This document shows positions 28,433 through 37,122 of a stretch of 64,000 bases of DNA, piece by piece. Each line of letters opens with the position of its first letter. Positions within the stretch are counted from its first letter, which is position 1. Position numbers and translations under genes: made by a program. This stretch comes from Oryzomonas sp. (GTDB lineage: Bacteria; Desulfobacterota; Desulfuromonadia; Geobacterales; Pseudopelobacteraceae), in contig JARLHN010000038.1 in assembly GCA_031292255.1 (NCBI GenBank), forward strand, positions 49,324-113,323, given 5' to 3'. The notes beneath the pieces were generated by a model. The model was not told the DNA's origin and did not search any database. It saw only the letters and a list, made by a program, of their open reading frames with translations.

Positions 28433-29608
28433 TCAGCGAATATCAGAGAGCTGTTTCAGTTCTGTACCGGGATAATAGTAGGAAAGTATCTCGGAGTACG
28501 AAAAACCTTCCAGGGCTCGTTGTTTGGCGCCCCACTGGCAGAGTCCCACACCGTGTCCATTGCCGAGGCCCGAAAAGAGCGCATCGCCGTTTGCCACCCT
28601 GACGGTGAAATTGGTGCTCTTGATGATCCCGTAGCCGACCGCCTTGCGAAACTGGTCGCCGGGTATGGCGACCTCGCCCCGCGGGGTCACGGCGATGACG
28701 TTTTTCAGCCTGCCGCGGCTGTTACGGACCCCGGCCCGGATATCAATCAGGGCCGTTGCCTTGAAACCGGCGGCTTTGAGCCGTTCTTCCACATCTTTCA
28801 GGGACAGTTTCTGGTCCCAGGCGCTTGACGGCGACAGCTGACAGTACTGGCAATCGACACCCTTGAGATAGGGGATGCTCGTTCCCCACACATTCTCCGC
28901 CGCTTCGGTTTTGCCGCCGCAGCTGGAGTGATAGAATGCCTGAATGACGGCACCGTCGTACGTCAGCACCATTCCGGCCGTTTCAGAAACCCCTCGCCGG
29001 GCGCGGTTGTCCTCGATTTCGCAGCCGTTATACACCTGATCGATAACCGACGATTCAAGATGAAATAGCGCATTACGCCGGGTTTCCCGCCGATTGACGG
29101 CATAGGTCCTTGCGATCACCGCCTGGGCCTTGATCGCCTCGATTGGCCAGGTGGAGGATATCTCGCAATTGATCAGTCCGACGAGATAGTCCTCAAGGGG
29201 CAACTCGTTGACGGCCACTAACCCTTTATCGTAAAAACTTATCTCGACAATCCCGCGGTACGGTTTCCCGTTGATGTAGACCGCCGAAGCCGCCGAGAAG
29301 ACCAGTCGGCGGCAGGCGACGCCGCCCACCACCACCTCGTCCCGGCCCGCTTTAACGACAGCGGGGGTTTTCAAGGCAACGGCGGCACCGTTCTCCCGCA
29401 TCGCCAGGAGACCGTCACCGTCCACGGTGATACCAGGGGCATTCTTGACAATTGCGACCCTGATCGTATCAGCCGGAAGCGCAGCATCGCTACTGTGTCC
29501 CGCTGAAACAACAAAGGCAGCCACAACCAAAAACACAACCAGAAATATGCGTATCTCTATAAGCCGCAAAACTTGATGATAAGACCACACAAACAGGCTA
29601 CCTGTCAA
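28433..29608 (-). CDS. SpoIID/LytB-domain protein
   Basis: About 391 residues: a hydrophobic N-terminal segment (about 20-38) acts as signal or anchor, residues 40-110 resemble the amidase-enhancer leader region, and the SpoIID domain follows with GIVEISFYDKGLVAVNELPLEDYLVGLINCEISSTWPIEAIKAQAVIARTYAV, then HSSCGGKTE, and GHGVGLCQWGAKQRALEGFSYSEILSYYYPGT. SpoIID in Bacillus is a lytic transglycosylase acting on denuded glycan strands; in Gram-negative bacteria the family likely remodels peptidoglycan. The start is uncertain: TTG at 29608 gives the longest protein, and other GTG/TTG codons follow. Confidence 0.88.
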   Translation of the reverse strand: MTGSLFVWSYHQVLRLIEIRIFLVVFLVVAAFVVSAGHSSDAALPADTIRVAIVKNAPGITVDGDGLLAMRENGAAVALKTPAVVKAGRDEVVVGGVACRRLVFSAASAVYINGKPYRGIVEISFYDKGLVAVNELPLEDYLVGLINCEISSTWPIEAIKAQAVIARTYAVNRRETRRNALFHLESSVIDQVYNGCEIEDNRARRGVSETAGMVLTYDGAVIQAFYHSSCGGKTEAAENVWGTSIPYLKGVDCQYCQLSPSSAWDQKLSLKDVEERLKAAGFKATALIDIRAGVRNSRGRLKNVIAVTPRGEVAIPGDQFRKAVGYGIIKSTNFTVRVANGDALFSGLGNGHGVGLCQWGAKQRALEGFSYSEILSYYYPGTELKQLSDIR

Positions 29609-29777
29609 TTTGTTTTAACATCCGGCCACTGATGTCTCCAAGGGCGGCGGATTCCAAATTTACCATTGAAATGTGGCTGGAGACTGGGTACACTGCTGCC
29701 GCAATGGCTCTCCTTGATACCAACATAACGCCGTTTACGTCGTCACGGCCCCAAGCCCCTCCCGGCAGGGCACGTCG

Positions 29778-30740
29778 GTGAGCGCCCTGCTCTCGATCAA
29801 AAACCTGAGCACCTGCTTCAGGACCCCCCAAGGGGTTCTTACTGCGGTCAACGACGTCAGCCTGGAGGTTGACAAGGGGAGTACCGTCGCCCTTGTGGGC
29901 GAATCGGGATCGGGCAAGTCGTTGACAGCGTTGTCCATCATGCGGCTCGTTCCTTCTCCCGGCTTCATCCGCTCCGGCGAGATCAATTTCGACGGCACCG
30001 ACCTCGTCCCGCTCCCGGAGGAAGTCATGCGCTCCATCCGGGGCAGCAGGATATCCATGGTGTTTCAGGAGCCCATGACCTCCCTCAATCCGGTCCTGCG
30101 CATTGGTGAGCAGGTTACGGAACCGCTCCGGATGCACCGCGGCATGTCGCGTCGCGAGGCTTCCGACTACGGCGCGGAGTTGCTGCGCAAGGTGGGGATA
30201 CCGTCAGCCGGCGACCGCATGCGTGACTATCCCCACCAATTGAGCGGCGGCATGCGCCAGCGGGTTATGATCGCCATGGCCCTGGCCTGCAGCCCATCGC
30301 TCTTGATAGCCGACGAGCCGACGACCGCGCTGGATGTCACCATCCAGGCCCAGATACTTGAACTGATCGACTCCCTCAGACGGTCCGAGGAGATGGGCAT
30401 CCTGCTGATCACGCACGATCTGGGCATTGTGGCCGAACGCTCGGAACGGACCTGCGTCATGTACGCCGGCCGCATCGTGGAATCGGCCCCGACAACGGAA
30501 CTTCTCGGCGCCCCCCGGCACCCCTATACCGCTGCGCTTTTGGCGTCCCTCCCCCAAAATGCGCAACCGGGAGAACCGCTTACCACCCTCCCGGGGCAGC
30601 CGCCCGGCCTGACGAACCAATTGTCCGGGTGCGGCTTTTGCGAACGCTGTCCCGCTGCCTCCCCTCCATGCCGAACCCGGGTCCCCGAGTTGGAGGAAGT
30701 TTCTTCCGGCCATTACGTACGCTGCTGGAAACACCTATGA
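29778..30740 (+). CDS. Oligopeptide/dipeptide ABC transporter ATP-binding protein, OppD/DppD type
   Basis: The 320-residue protein starts at a GTG and has Walker A GESGSGKS at 41-48, LSGGMRQR at 155-162 and Walker [13 protein letters not shown]. The C-terminal oligopeptide/dipeptide domain ([29 protein letters not shown]) is followed by four cysteines (CGFCERC...C), as in OppD. It would power uptake of peptides or nickel with a partner ATPase encoded next. Permease and binding-protein genes are not adjacent on either side. Family certain, substrate not. Confidence 0.92.
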   Translation: MSALLSIKNLSTCFRTPQGVLTAVNDVSLEVDKGSTVALVGESGSGKSLTALSIMRLVPSPGFIRSGEINFDGTDLVPLPEEVMRSIRGSRISMVFQEPMTSLNPVLRIGEQVTEPLRMHRGMSRREASDYGAELLRKVGIPSAGDRMRDYPHQLSGGMRQRVMIAMALACSPSLLIADEPTTALDVTIQAQILELIDSLRRSEEMGILLITHDLGIVAERSERTCVMYAGRIVESAPTTELLGAPRHPYTAALLASLPQNAQPGEPLTTLPGQPPGLTNQLSGCGFCERCPAASPPCRTRVPELEEVSSGHYVRCWKHL

Positions 30741-31723
30741 TTTCGAATCCGCCGCTTCTAAACGGAGTAAATCTCCGCAAACGATTCCGTGTCAGTGCCG
30801 GCCCTGCCTCGCAGACAGGGGTGCTCACCTCGGTTGACGGGGTTGACATTGAGATAAGCAAGGGAGAAACCGTCGGCATTGCCGGCGAGTCCGGATGCGG
30901 AAAATCGACCCTGGGCAAGCTCCTGGCCGGCTTATTGCCTCCCGACGGCGGCGAGGTCCATTACCGCGGCGGGGTGATCCACGCACTCCCCCCGGCAGAA
31001 CGGGAACGATTCCGGCAACGGACCCAGATGATCTTCCAGGACCCTTTTTCGTCCTTGAACCCGCGCATGCGCATCGGCGATTCCATTGCCGAACCGCTGG
31101 TCATTGCCGGAAACAACTCGCGGCAGGCGATACGCGCGGCAATGCTCAAGCTTCTGGAGGCGGTCGGCCTGGAGGCGGAGCACGCCGACCGCTTCCCCGA
31201 CGAATTCTCCGGCGGACAGCGCCAGCGTATCGGCATTGCGCGTGCCCTGGCCTCGTCACCCGAGATCATCATCGCCGACGAACCGGTCTCGTCCCTCGAC
31301 ATCTCCATCCAGGCCCAGATCATCAATCTTCTCCAGACCATGAAGACCGAACACCACCTGACCATGGTCATCATATCCCATGATCTTTCGGTCCTGCGGC
31401 ATGTCTGTGACCGGGTGCTGGTCATGTACCTGGGAGTAATCGTCGAGAGCGCGCCGGCTGCCCAACTCTTCCAACACTTTCAACATCCCTACACCGAGGC
31501 GCTGATCGCCGCCATCCCGCGCATCACCGGAGGGCATCGGCACGCAACGGTCCTTCTGTCCGGCGACCTCCCTTCGCCCCTGGCCATTCCCGGCGGTTGC
31601 CGCTTCCATCCCCGCTGCCGCTATGCCGCAGAAATATGCCGCACCACTTCGCCGCCGCTGGAAGAGAAGCGGGACGGCCAGTTTGCGGCCTGTCATCTGA
31701 GCAAGGATATCTTTCCCCGCTGA
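30737..31723 (+). CDS. Oligopeptide/dipeptide ABC transporter ATP-binding protein, OppF/DppF type
   Basis: The ATG at 30737 overlaps the stop of the OppD-type gene (ATGA), so the reading frame extending upstream to 30629 is not the true start. The 328-residue protein has Walker A GESGCGKS at 50-57, FSGGQRQRIGIARAL, Walker B IIIADEPVSSLDISIQAQ and the C-terminal oligopeptide region with CRFHPRCRYAAEIC. It pairs with OppD as the second nucleotide-binding subunit of a peptide transporter. Confidence 0.93.
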   Translation: MISNPPLLNGVNLRKRFRVSAGPASQTGVLTSVDGVDIEISKGETVGIAGESGCGKSTLGKLLAGLLPPDGGEVHYRGGVIHALPPAERERFRQRTQMIFQDPFSSLNPRMRIGDSIAEPLVIAGNNSRQAIRAAMLKLLEAVGLEAEHADRFPDEFSGGQRQRIGIARALASSPEIIIADEPVSSLDISIQAQIINLLQTMKTEHHLTMVIISHDLSVLRHVCDRVLVMYLGVIVESAPAAQLFQHFQHPYTEALIAAIPRITGGHRHATVLLSGDLPSPLAIPGGCRFHPRCRYAAEICRTTSPPLEEKRDGQFAACHLSKDIFPR

Positions 31724-32025
31724 GCGGGCCCATTTTTTTCACAATCCGTCTCGTCGTCCCCGGTGCGGACAAATTCGGCGTATGCGCACTGTTCCCCATG
31801 CGATAACCATGAATCTGCCGCCAATAAAGCATCTTTTGCACCGACAATATGAGCACTGGCGCTGAACCATCGGTAAGTTTCCGCGCTTTCCGCCAAACCC
31901 ACCTTCAGGGGATTGCGTTCGATATAGCGAGCGACTGCCCAGAAGTACTGGCTGTTTTCGACGATGCACGAATGGAAACGTTTTTGCCAGATTCGATCGG
32001 ATTGATTAAATGGGGATGTCCCTAT
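31693..32025 (-). pseudogene. Remnant of a REP-associated (IS200-type) tyrosine transposase
   Basis: On the minus strand an open stretch without a start codon encodes TSPFNQSDRIWQKRFHSC, then SQYFWAVARYIERNPLKVGL, and ends in WFSASAHIVGAKDALL. These match the C-terminal part of REP-associated tyrosine transposases (the WQKRFH..., ARYIERNP and Y.WSSA.AH blocks). The N-terminal HUH domain is missing; an in-frame TAA closes the upstream side at 32026. It is a decayed fragment, likely inactive. Its 3' end reaches into the end of oppF on the opposite strand. The rest of the 486-bp gap up to the ArsR gene is non-coding apart from the palindrome and promoter listed here. Confidence 0.75.
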
Positions 32026-32027
32026 TT
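32008..32027. repeat. REP-like imperfect palindrome at the truncated end of the transposase
   Basis: AAATGGGGA and TCCCTATTT flank a 2-base centre (8 of 9 pairs). It marks the broken 5' side of the transposase fragment; such transposases act on short palindromes, so this may be a remnant of its recognition site. Confidence 0.4.
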
Positions 32028-32131
32028 AGCCACATAATGCTTCTTTTTCACGCTTAGGGCCTATCATGGCCGCAAAAGTATTTCAAGAGGGGCAAAATTC
32101 AAACTGAGACACTGCCTCGCCTCCTTTCTCC

Positions 32132-32160
32132 TTGACACACTAAAAATCTATATATATATT
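32132..32160 (+). promoter_or_regulatory. Sigma-70 promoter of the ArsR-family gene
   Basis: A perfect TTGACA (32132-32137) is followed after 17 bases by TATATT (32155-32160). A further TATAAT at 32172-32177 could serve as an alternative -10. The coding start is 50 bases downstream. Confidence 0.75.
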
Positions 32161-32167
32161 TTTTTAG
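32140..32167. promoter_or_regulatory. AT-rich inverted repeat, probable ArsR-type operator
   Basis: CTAAAAATCTATAT and its mirror (ATATATTTTTTTAG) match at 12 of 14 positions and cover the spacer and -10 of the promoter. ArsR-family repressors bind such imperfect AT-rich palindromes, so autorepression is the natural reading. Confidence 0.6.
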
Positions 32168-32209
32168 TTGGTATAATGGATTCAGGATCTAGTCATACGA
32201 GGCAAACAA

Positions 32210-32482
32210 ATGGAATTCAACGTCGATAGGCAATTTGCAGCCGAGGCGGAGGTTTTAAAGGTACTGGGACACCCGATCAGACTCAAGATCGTGGCCGGCC
32301 TCTGCACTCAGGAATGCAATGTGAAGCATATCTGGGAATGCCTCAACCTGCCGCAAGCCACGGTATCCCAACACCTGGCCCTGTTGAAGCACAAGGGGAT
32401 CATCGAGGGCAAGCGGGAGGGGGTCGAGGTGCACTACAGCGTTATTCATCCCCTGGCCAAAAAGATCATCGCCTCCATTTGA
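32210..32482 (+). CDS. ArsR-family winged-helix regulator
   Basis: The 90-residue protein has a typical ArsR fold: VLKVLGHPIRLKIVAGL (alpha 1-2), a helix-turn-helix at about 38-61 (VKHIWECLNLPQATVSQHLALLKHKGII) and the wing GKREGVEVHYSV. Three cysteines (32, 36, 44) lie at or next to the recognition helix region where some ArsR proteins bind metals, so metal or metalloid sensing is possible but not proven. It has its own promoter and operator. No structural gene follows: the next gene is convergent bioC 11 bases away, so the regulator may act only on itself or on distant targets. Confidence 0.9.
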   Translation: MEFNVDRQFAAEAEVLKVLGHPIRLKIVAGLCTQECNVKHIWECLNLPQATVSQHLALLKHKGIIEGKREGVEVHYSVIHPLAKKIIASI

Positions 32483-32492
32483 AGGTCAGGAT

Positions 32493-33305
32493 TCAGGCCG
32501 GCTTTATTATGAGGTAGATCACCTCATAGGTTGCCGGTATCATCCCATCCGTAAGAAAACGCCGCTGGTAGATCTCGGACATATCGTTCAGAATTCTCCG
32601 CCAGCCGAGCCCCCCCGCTCCGCCCCGCGATGCCGTACCGGCTCCGATACCCTTGATCGACGCGAGAAGCCCCTGCACATCCGGATGAAAATCCATCTCG
32701 ATCTCGCTTGCCACCAGCGCCTGTCCTGCGCCAAGGCGGCCCAACGCCTGCCGAACCGCCTCAACCTTCATGAACCGATGCAAACGTCCGATACGCGGAT
32801 CATCACCCGACGCCCTCCGGGCGAGCGCTTCGCGATAGCTTTCCTGCAATTCCCACAGCGTCGTGCCTCCAAAGAAGGCCATGGCGATCAACCCATCCTT
32901 ATTGACGACCCTCCGGCATTCTTCGAGGCAGCCATCCAGGGAATCCAGCCACTGCAGGGTGGACGCGGAAACGACAAGGTCGAACGAACCCGCTCGAAAA
33001 GGTATCTGCTCCGCATCCCCGTTGAAAAACAGGCAATCATTGCCGCTCTTGGCACTGGCCTGACGAACCATGTTGAACGCCAGATCGAGCCCACAGCAAA
33101 GCGTTTGCGGGTAGCGCCGCTTAAGAGCGATCGACAAAGCCCCGGTGCCGCAACCGATATCCAGGGCAGCGCGGGGCTCCACCCCGACATGCGACTCCAA
33201 TAATTCCATGAGACGCCGCACCACCCGCTGTTGCACAGAGGCGAACCGGTCGTATGCATCAGCATGCCGGTGAAATGTCCTGCCGACCTTGCTCCTGTCA
33301 AACAT
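32493..33305 (-). CDS. bioC: Malonyl-ACP O-methyltransferase BioC
   Basis: The 270-residue class I SAM methyltransferase opens with DRSKVGRTFHRHADAYDRFASVQ, typical of BioC, and has motif I LDIGCGTGALSIAL at 48-61. It methylates malonyl-ACP so that fatty-acid synthase can build the pimeloyl chain of biotin. It follows bioH with an 8-base overlap; the group order bioF-bioH-bioC supports the call. Confidence 0.92.
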   Translation of the reverse strand: MFDRSKVGRTFHRHADAYDRFASVQQRVVRRLMELLESHVGVEPRAALDIGCGTGALSIALKRRYPQTLCCGLDLAFNMVRQASAKSGNDCLFFNGDAEQIPFRAGSFDLVVSASTLQWLDSLDGCLEECRRVVNKDGLIAMAFFGGTTLWELQESYREALARRASGDDPRIGRLHRFMKVEAVRQALGRLGAGQALVASEIEMDFHPDVQGLLASIKGIGAGTASRGGAGGLGWRRILNDMSEIYQRRFLTDGMIPATYEVIYLIIKPA

Positions 33306-34125
33306 ACGTGACGCGCACCTCCCGGCTGAAATCCGCCAGACAGGCGTTAACCTCCTCGCAGTGGGTCAGGAAGGGGGCGTGGCCACAACCTGCATATATT
33401 ACATGGCGGCAGACGGGAATCCTCTCCGCCATATAGGACGATGCCGGAGAGGGACAGATCGGATCACATTCGCCGCTGATCACAAGGGTCGGCCGGTTAA
33501 TGGCTGGAAGCTGTTTACGCACGTCGGTCGCCACGAGCGAGGCCAGTGATTGAATCGCCACATCCGTCTCCGGAACCGGCAACGCTGCCAAGAGGGTGCG
33601 AATCTCGTCCTCCCGGCCTTTCCCGGCCAGTTCTCCGGGGACGAACATGCGGGCAACAAACCCCTCAAGGGCCCGCTTCAGGTTGCGTCGCACCTTGAGT
33701 GCCATGCCGTCGGTCTCGACCCGAGCCAGCCCATGGGAGAAATCCGCACTGATGGTGAACCGCGGCGTTCCGCAGATCAGCGCCAAACCGTCCACCCGCC
33801 CCTCCAGCAGGGGTAAAGCGCTTATCGCCACCAGGCTGCCCAGGGACCAGCCCGCCAGGATGACGCCGTGCAGATCGAGATGGTTAAAAAGCGCAGCAAT
33901 ATCATCGGATAACGTCTCAATGCAACACTCGCCGGAGCCCAACGGGGAGTCTCCGTGGCCGCGCAGGTCCGGGGCTATCACGCGGAATCCGGCAGACAGC
34001 CGATCAAGCTGGAAGCGCCAGATCTCAGAGGACATGCACCAGCCATGAACCAGCACCAGTGCAGGCCCATGCCCCTGTTCCCGGTACCAGAGACGATCAC
34101 CGCAGGAAGCTTCATACCAAGGCAT
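33298..34125 (-). CDS. bioH: Pimeloyl-ACP methyl ester carboxylesterase BioH-like
   Basis: The 275-residue alpha/beta hydrolase has VLVHGWCMSSEIW (oxyanion His-Gly), the nucleophile elbow GWSLGS near residue 91-96, and a late Asp (SGECDPICP) and His (YAGCGHAPFLTHCEE) completing the triad. In this operon its role would be removal of the methyl group from pimeloyl-ACP methyl ester, ending BioC-dependent pimelate synthesis. The start overlaps the bioF stop (TGATG). Confidence 0.85.
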   Translation of the reverse strand: MPWYEASCGDRLWYREQGHGPALVLVHGWCMSSEIWRFQLDRLSAGFRVIAPDLRGHGDSPLGSGECCIETLSDDIAALFNHLDLHGVILAGWSLGSLVAISALPLLEGRVDGLALICGTPRFTISADFSHGLARVETDGMALKVRRNLKRALEGFVARMFVPGELAGKGREDEIRTLLAALPVPETDVAIQSLASLVATDVRKQLPAINRPTLVISGECDPICPSPASSYMAERIPVCRHVIYAGCGHAPFLTHCEEVNACLADFSREVRVTYV

Positions 34126-35300
34126 CAGATAACCCCCATTCGCCTGCCGACCGCGACGATCCGTTCGGCCGCCCAGGCCAGATCGTCATGTCCATGGGTC
34201 GCCATGAGGGTGAAACGAAGCCGGCAGCTACCGGCAGGCACGGTGGGAGGTCGAATTCCCTGGACGTACAGCCCTTCAGCCAGCAGCAGTTCGGAAAACC
34301 TCATGGTGGTGTCGGCCTCCCTGGTCATAAGTGGAACGATCTGGGTGTTGCCATCGGAAAGTGTGAACCCGGCCGAACACATACTGTTTCTGAATTGGTC
34401 ACAATTGCTGCGGAGTTGATTCCGCAGGCAAGCGCCTTCCTCCGACCGAACCAACTCGATCGCCGCCAGCGACGCCGCCAGCACCGCCGGCGGCAGGGAG
34501 GTAGAAAAAATGAAGCTGCGCGCACGATTGAGCAGCAGTTCCCGCAACTCCTGCGAAGTAGCGGCATAGGCGCCGTAGCTCCCCAAAGCCTTGCCGAAGG
34601 TGCCCATCTGGATATCGACGCCGTCCGCGACGCCGAGCATTTCGGCGACCCCCCTCCCCTGTTCCCCGAGGACCCCGCTGCCGTGGGCGTCATCCACCAT
34701 CAGGAGCGCTTTATGGTCGGTTTTGAGCCTGACAATCTCCCTGAGCGGAGCAAGATCGCCGTCCATGCTGAAGACGCCGTCCGTGACGACCAGGGCGCGC
34801 CCCGTACCGCGATGTTTTTCCAGCAACCGGGCCAAGGCATTAGGATCGTTGTGGGGATAGCGAACCAGCCGGGCTCCGGATAAAAGGGCACCGTCAACGA
34901 TGCTGGCATGGTTGAGGCGGTCGGAAAAGATGACATCGCCGCGCCCGGCCAGTGCCGGAATTATGCCGGTATTGGCAGCATAGCCGCTGTTGAAGACAAG
35001 CGCCGCCGGGGTCTGTTTAAAGTGGGCAAGCGCTGTCTCCAGGCGTTCATGCAACTCCATGGTACCGGAAACGAGCCGCGAGGCCCCGCTTGAAACGCCG
35101 AACTGCGTTGCGGCGTTAACCGCCGCCTCAATCAGGGCGGGATGGTCGGCAAGCCCCAGATAGTTGTTGGAGCAAAGCAACAACACCCTTTTTCCGGCCA
35201 TCTCCACCCACGCCGATTGGCGCCCCTGAATGAGGCGCGTTCTGCGGTACATCCCCCGCTCCCGGATCTGCTCCAACTCCTTCTGAATGAAACCTTTCAC
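34125..35300 (-). CDS. bioF: 8-amino-7-oxononanoate synthase BioF
   Basis: The best start is the GTG at 35300, with TTGGAGGG just upstream; a longer frame to 35333 lacks a site. The 391-residue PLP enzyme condenses pimeloyl-ACP with alanine. It has [57 protein letters not shown] and the PLP-Lys in [12 protein letters not shown]. No bioA, bioB or bioD is in the window. Confidence 0.95.
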   Translation of the reverse strand: MKGFIQKELEQIRERGMYRRTRLIQGRQSAWVEMAGKRVLLLCSNNYLGLADHPALIEAAVNAATQFGVSSGASRLVSGTMELHERLETALAHFKQTPAALVFNSGYAANTGIIPALAGRGDVIFSDRLNHASIVDGALLSGARLVRYPHNDPNALARLLEKHRGTGRALVVTDGVFSMDGDLAPLREIVRLKTDHKALLMVDDAHGSGVLGEQGRGVAEMLGVADGVDIQMGTFGKALGSYGAYAATSQELRELLLNRARSFIFSTSLPPAVLAASLAAIELVRSEEGACLRNQLRSNCDQFRNSMCSAGFTLSDGNTQIVPLMTREADTTMRFSELLLAEGLYVQGIRPPTVPAGSCRLRFTLMATHGHDDLAWAAERIVAVGRRMGVI

Positions 35301-35365
35301 ACACCCTCCAATGGTCAACTCCAACCGCCGCACGGGTTAACAATGATGATAAAAAAACACTGACA

Positions 35366-35468
35366 TAGCAGGCAAGTAAGCGAGGCGTACCGATGGGGTA
35401 CTCCTCGTCCTAAGCGAGCGGCAGTGCGGCAGGCCGCCAGTCTGCGGCAGACTTCCAACAGCCTGCTA
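35366..35468. repeat. Short intergenic element with TAGCAGGC/GCCTGCTA ends
   Basis: TAGCAGGC (35366-35373) and GCCTGCTA (35461-35468) bound a 103-bp non-coding stretch with an inner hairpin (CGAGGCGTACC...GGTACTCCTCG). The right end supplies the TAG stop codon of the guanylyltransferase gene, suggesting that insertion set the end of that gene. Confidence 0.5.
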
Positions 35469-36542
35469 CAGACAGGACGTAAGGCCGCGTGCTGTCAGTT
35501 GTTCAACCACCTTCTTCACGTCCTGGGCACGGTCCCGGTCACACACCAATAGGGCATCGGGGGTTGAAACCACCACCAGCCCCGTTACCCCGACCGTGGC
35601 CACCACCTTGCCATCGGCGTAGATGAGGCAATCCGATGAATCAATCGCCACGTGGCCGGCTGCGTTGATGCACACCGTTCCGGAGGCATCCGGGGCAACC
35701 ACCTCGGATAAGGCGCTCCAGCTCCCCACATCGCTCCATCCCATTTCAACCGGCACCACCTGCACCTTGGAGGAGTTCTCCATGACGGCATAATCTATGG
35801 AAACGCTTGCAATTGAGTCATACATCGCTTCGATCTGCGTTGTCAGGTCGGAGAGTTCCCAGACATCGCCGGTAAATGAGAGGTCTGCCAGGGCTCGTCC
35901 CAAATCGGGCTGGTGGAAGGCTATCTCGCTCAGGATCGTATCGCAACGCCAAATGAACATCCCACTGTTCCAGAAGAAATTTCCCTCTTCCAGGTAACGG
36001 ACCGCCTGTTCCAACGGTGGTTTCTCCACGAATCGGCGCACCGGAAACGGTCCGTCGCCGCGCAGTTCGAGATCGGCCTCGATATAGCCGTAGCCGGTCT
36101 CGGGACGGGACGGCATGATGCCCAGCGTCACCAGATAGCCGTTACGTGCTGCATGGCAAGCCTTAACCAGGGTATTACGCAACCCATCTTCGTCCTTGAT
36201 GAAATGGTCCGCGGGCAGGACGACCATGATCCCGGTCGGGTCGTGGGCAGCGATGATGGCAGCGGCCAGCCCGATGGCCGGAGCGGTGTTCCTGGCAGAC
36301 GGCTCGGCGATAACATCGATAGGAACACCCCGGTAACCGGAGAGCTGGAGTTCGGATTCTTCTGCCTGGACCTGGTTGGTAATTACCAGGATGCGCTTGG
36401 GGTTGAGCGGCAGCACCCGCTCGACCGTCCGCTGGAGCATGGTCCTGTCCCCGGTAATGGAGATGAGCTGTTTGGGGCGCACAACCCGTGACAAGGGCCA
36501 GAAGCGGGTGCCGGAACCGCCGGCAAGGATCACGATATACAC
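35466..36542 (-). CDS. manC: Mannose-1-phosphate guanylyltransferase
   Basis: The 358-residue nucleotidyltransferase has LAGGSGTRFWPLSR at 6-19 (pyrophosphorylase loop), PKQLISITGDRTMLQ, VLPADHFIKDE, the FVEKPPLEQA motif and NSGMFIWR. It makes GDP-mannose from mannose-1-phosphate and GTP. It is the single-domain form: the phosphomannose-isomerase cupin that is fused in type II enzymes is encoded separately at 37123-37482. GDP-mannose would feed the polysaccharide locus. Confidence 0.93.
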   Translation of the reverse strand: MYIVILAGGSGTRFWPLSRVVRPKQLISITGDRTMLQRTVERVLPLNPKRILVITNQVQAEESELQLSGYRGVPIDVIAEPSARNTAPAIGLAAAIIAAHDPTGIMVVLPADHFIKDEDGLRNTLVKACHAARNGYLVTLGIMPSRPETGYGYIEADLELRGDGPFPVRRFVEKPPLEQAVRYLEEGNFFWNSGMFIWRCDTILSEIAFHQPDLGRALADLSFTGDVWELSDLTTQIEAMYDSIASVSIDYAVMENSSKVQVVPVEMGWSDVGSWSALSEVVAPDASGTVCINAAGHVAIDSSDCLIYADGKVVATVGVTGLVVVSTPDALLVCDRDRAQDVKKVVEQLTARGLTSCL

Positions 36543-36590
36543 GGTAACCTCTTCCTTGGGAGGCCAGCAAACGTATTATTGCTAGCCTCC

Positions 36591-37103
36591 TTACTTGTAT
36601 TGAATGCGATCTATAAAGTCAGCCACTTCGCGGGCCAGATTGCTGAGTGTTTGGCTGGTATCGAAGACGTCCCACAGTGTCTGCCGAAAATAGGCGACCT
36701 CCTGGCCCGTAACGCCATCGTGAAGTGTCGCCGTGATGGAGATCCGGAAACGTCCGAGCCGCGTAAAACGGCCCTTCAGCACGAGCGCCGTCCCGGTCGT
36801 CTGGCCATCGCGAGTCACATCCTGATAGATATGCCTGGAAAGGACATACCGCTTTATCTGCTCGGCAAGTTCGTCGGGCATCCGGGCGTATAGCCGTTCG
36901 CGCTCGCTCATGCGCGCTTCCGGGACGCTGGTGTACAACCCGCGGTTCAGCTCGAAGTTGCGGATGACCAACGATTTATAGGTTGCCATCGGCTGTTTGT
37001 TGGTGACGACCTCCTCATCCACAACCGTCGTGGATGAGGCAGCGCAGGCCGACAGCATCAGCATTACAACTAATATAGCAATATATTTTGAACAGTTAGA
37101 CAT
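36591..37103 (-). CDS. Uncharacterised lipoprotein
   Basis: The proposed ATG at 37103 begins MSNCSKYIAILVVMLMLSAC, a signal peptide with lipobox LSAC, giving a 170-residue lipoprotein; the longer frame to 37187 would overlap the cupin gene. The mature part has SLVIRNFELNRGLY, a Leu/Arg-rich middle and TLHDGVTGQEVAYFRQTLWDVF, resembling DUF4410-like envelope proteins that may belong to polysaccharide or outer-membrane assembly. The ribosome site is weak. Function unknown. Confidence 0.7.
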   Translation of the reverse strand: MSNCSKYIAILVVMLMLSACAASSTTVVDEEVVTNKQPMATYKSLVIRNFELNRGLYTSVPEARMSERERLYARMPDELAEQIKRYVLSRHIYQDVTRDGQTTGTALVLKGRFTRLGRFRISITATLHDGVTGQEVAYFRQTLWDVFDTSQTLSNLAREVADFIDRIQYK

Positions 37104-37122
37104 GCATAGCCGCAGCAAAGCT

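Noticed and set aside
29672-29781. Short plus-strand frame before the OppD-type gene
   Set aside because: 36 codons, no ribosome site and no similarity to transporter permeases; considered as an oppC remnant and dropped.
29598-30137. Minus-strand open frame over the OppD-type gene
   Set aside because: Overlaps a complete ATPase gene in antisense; composition typical of shadow frames.
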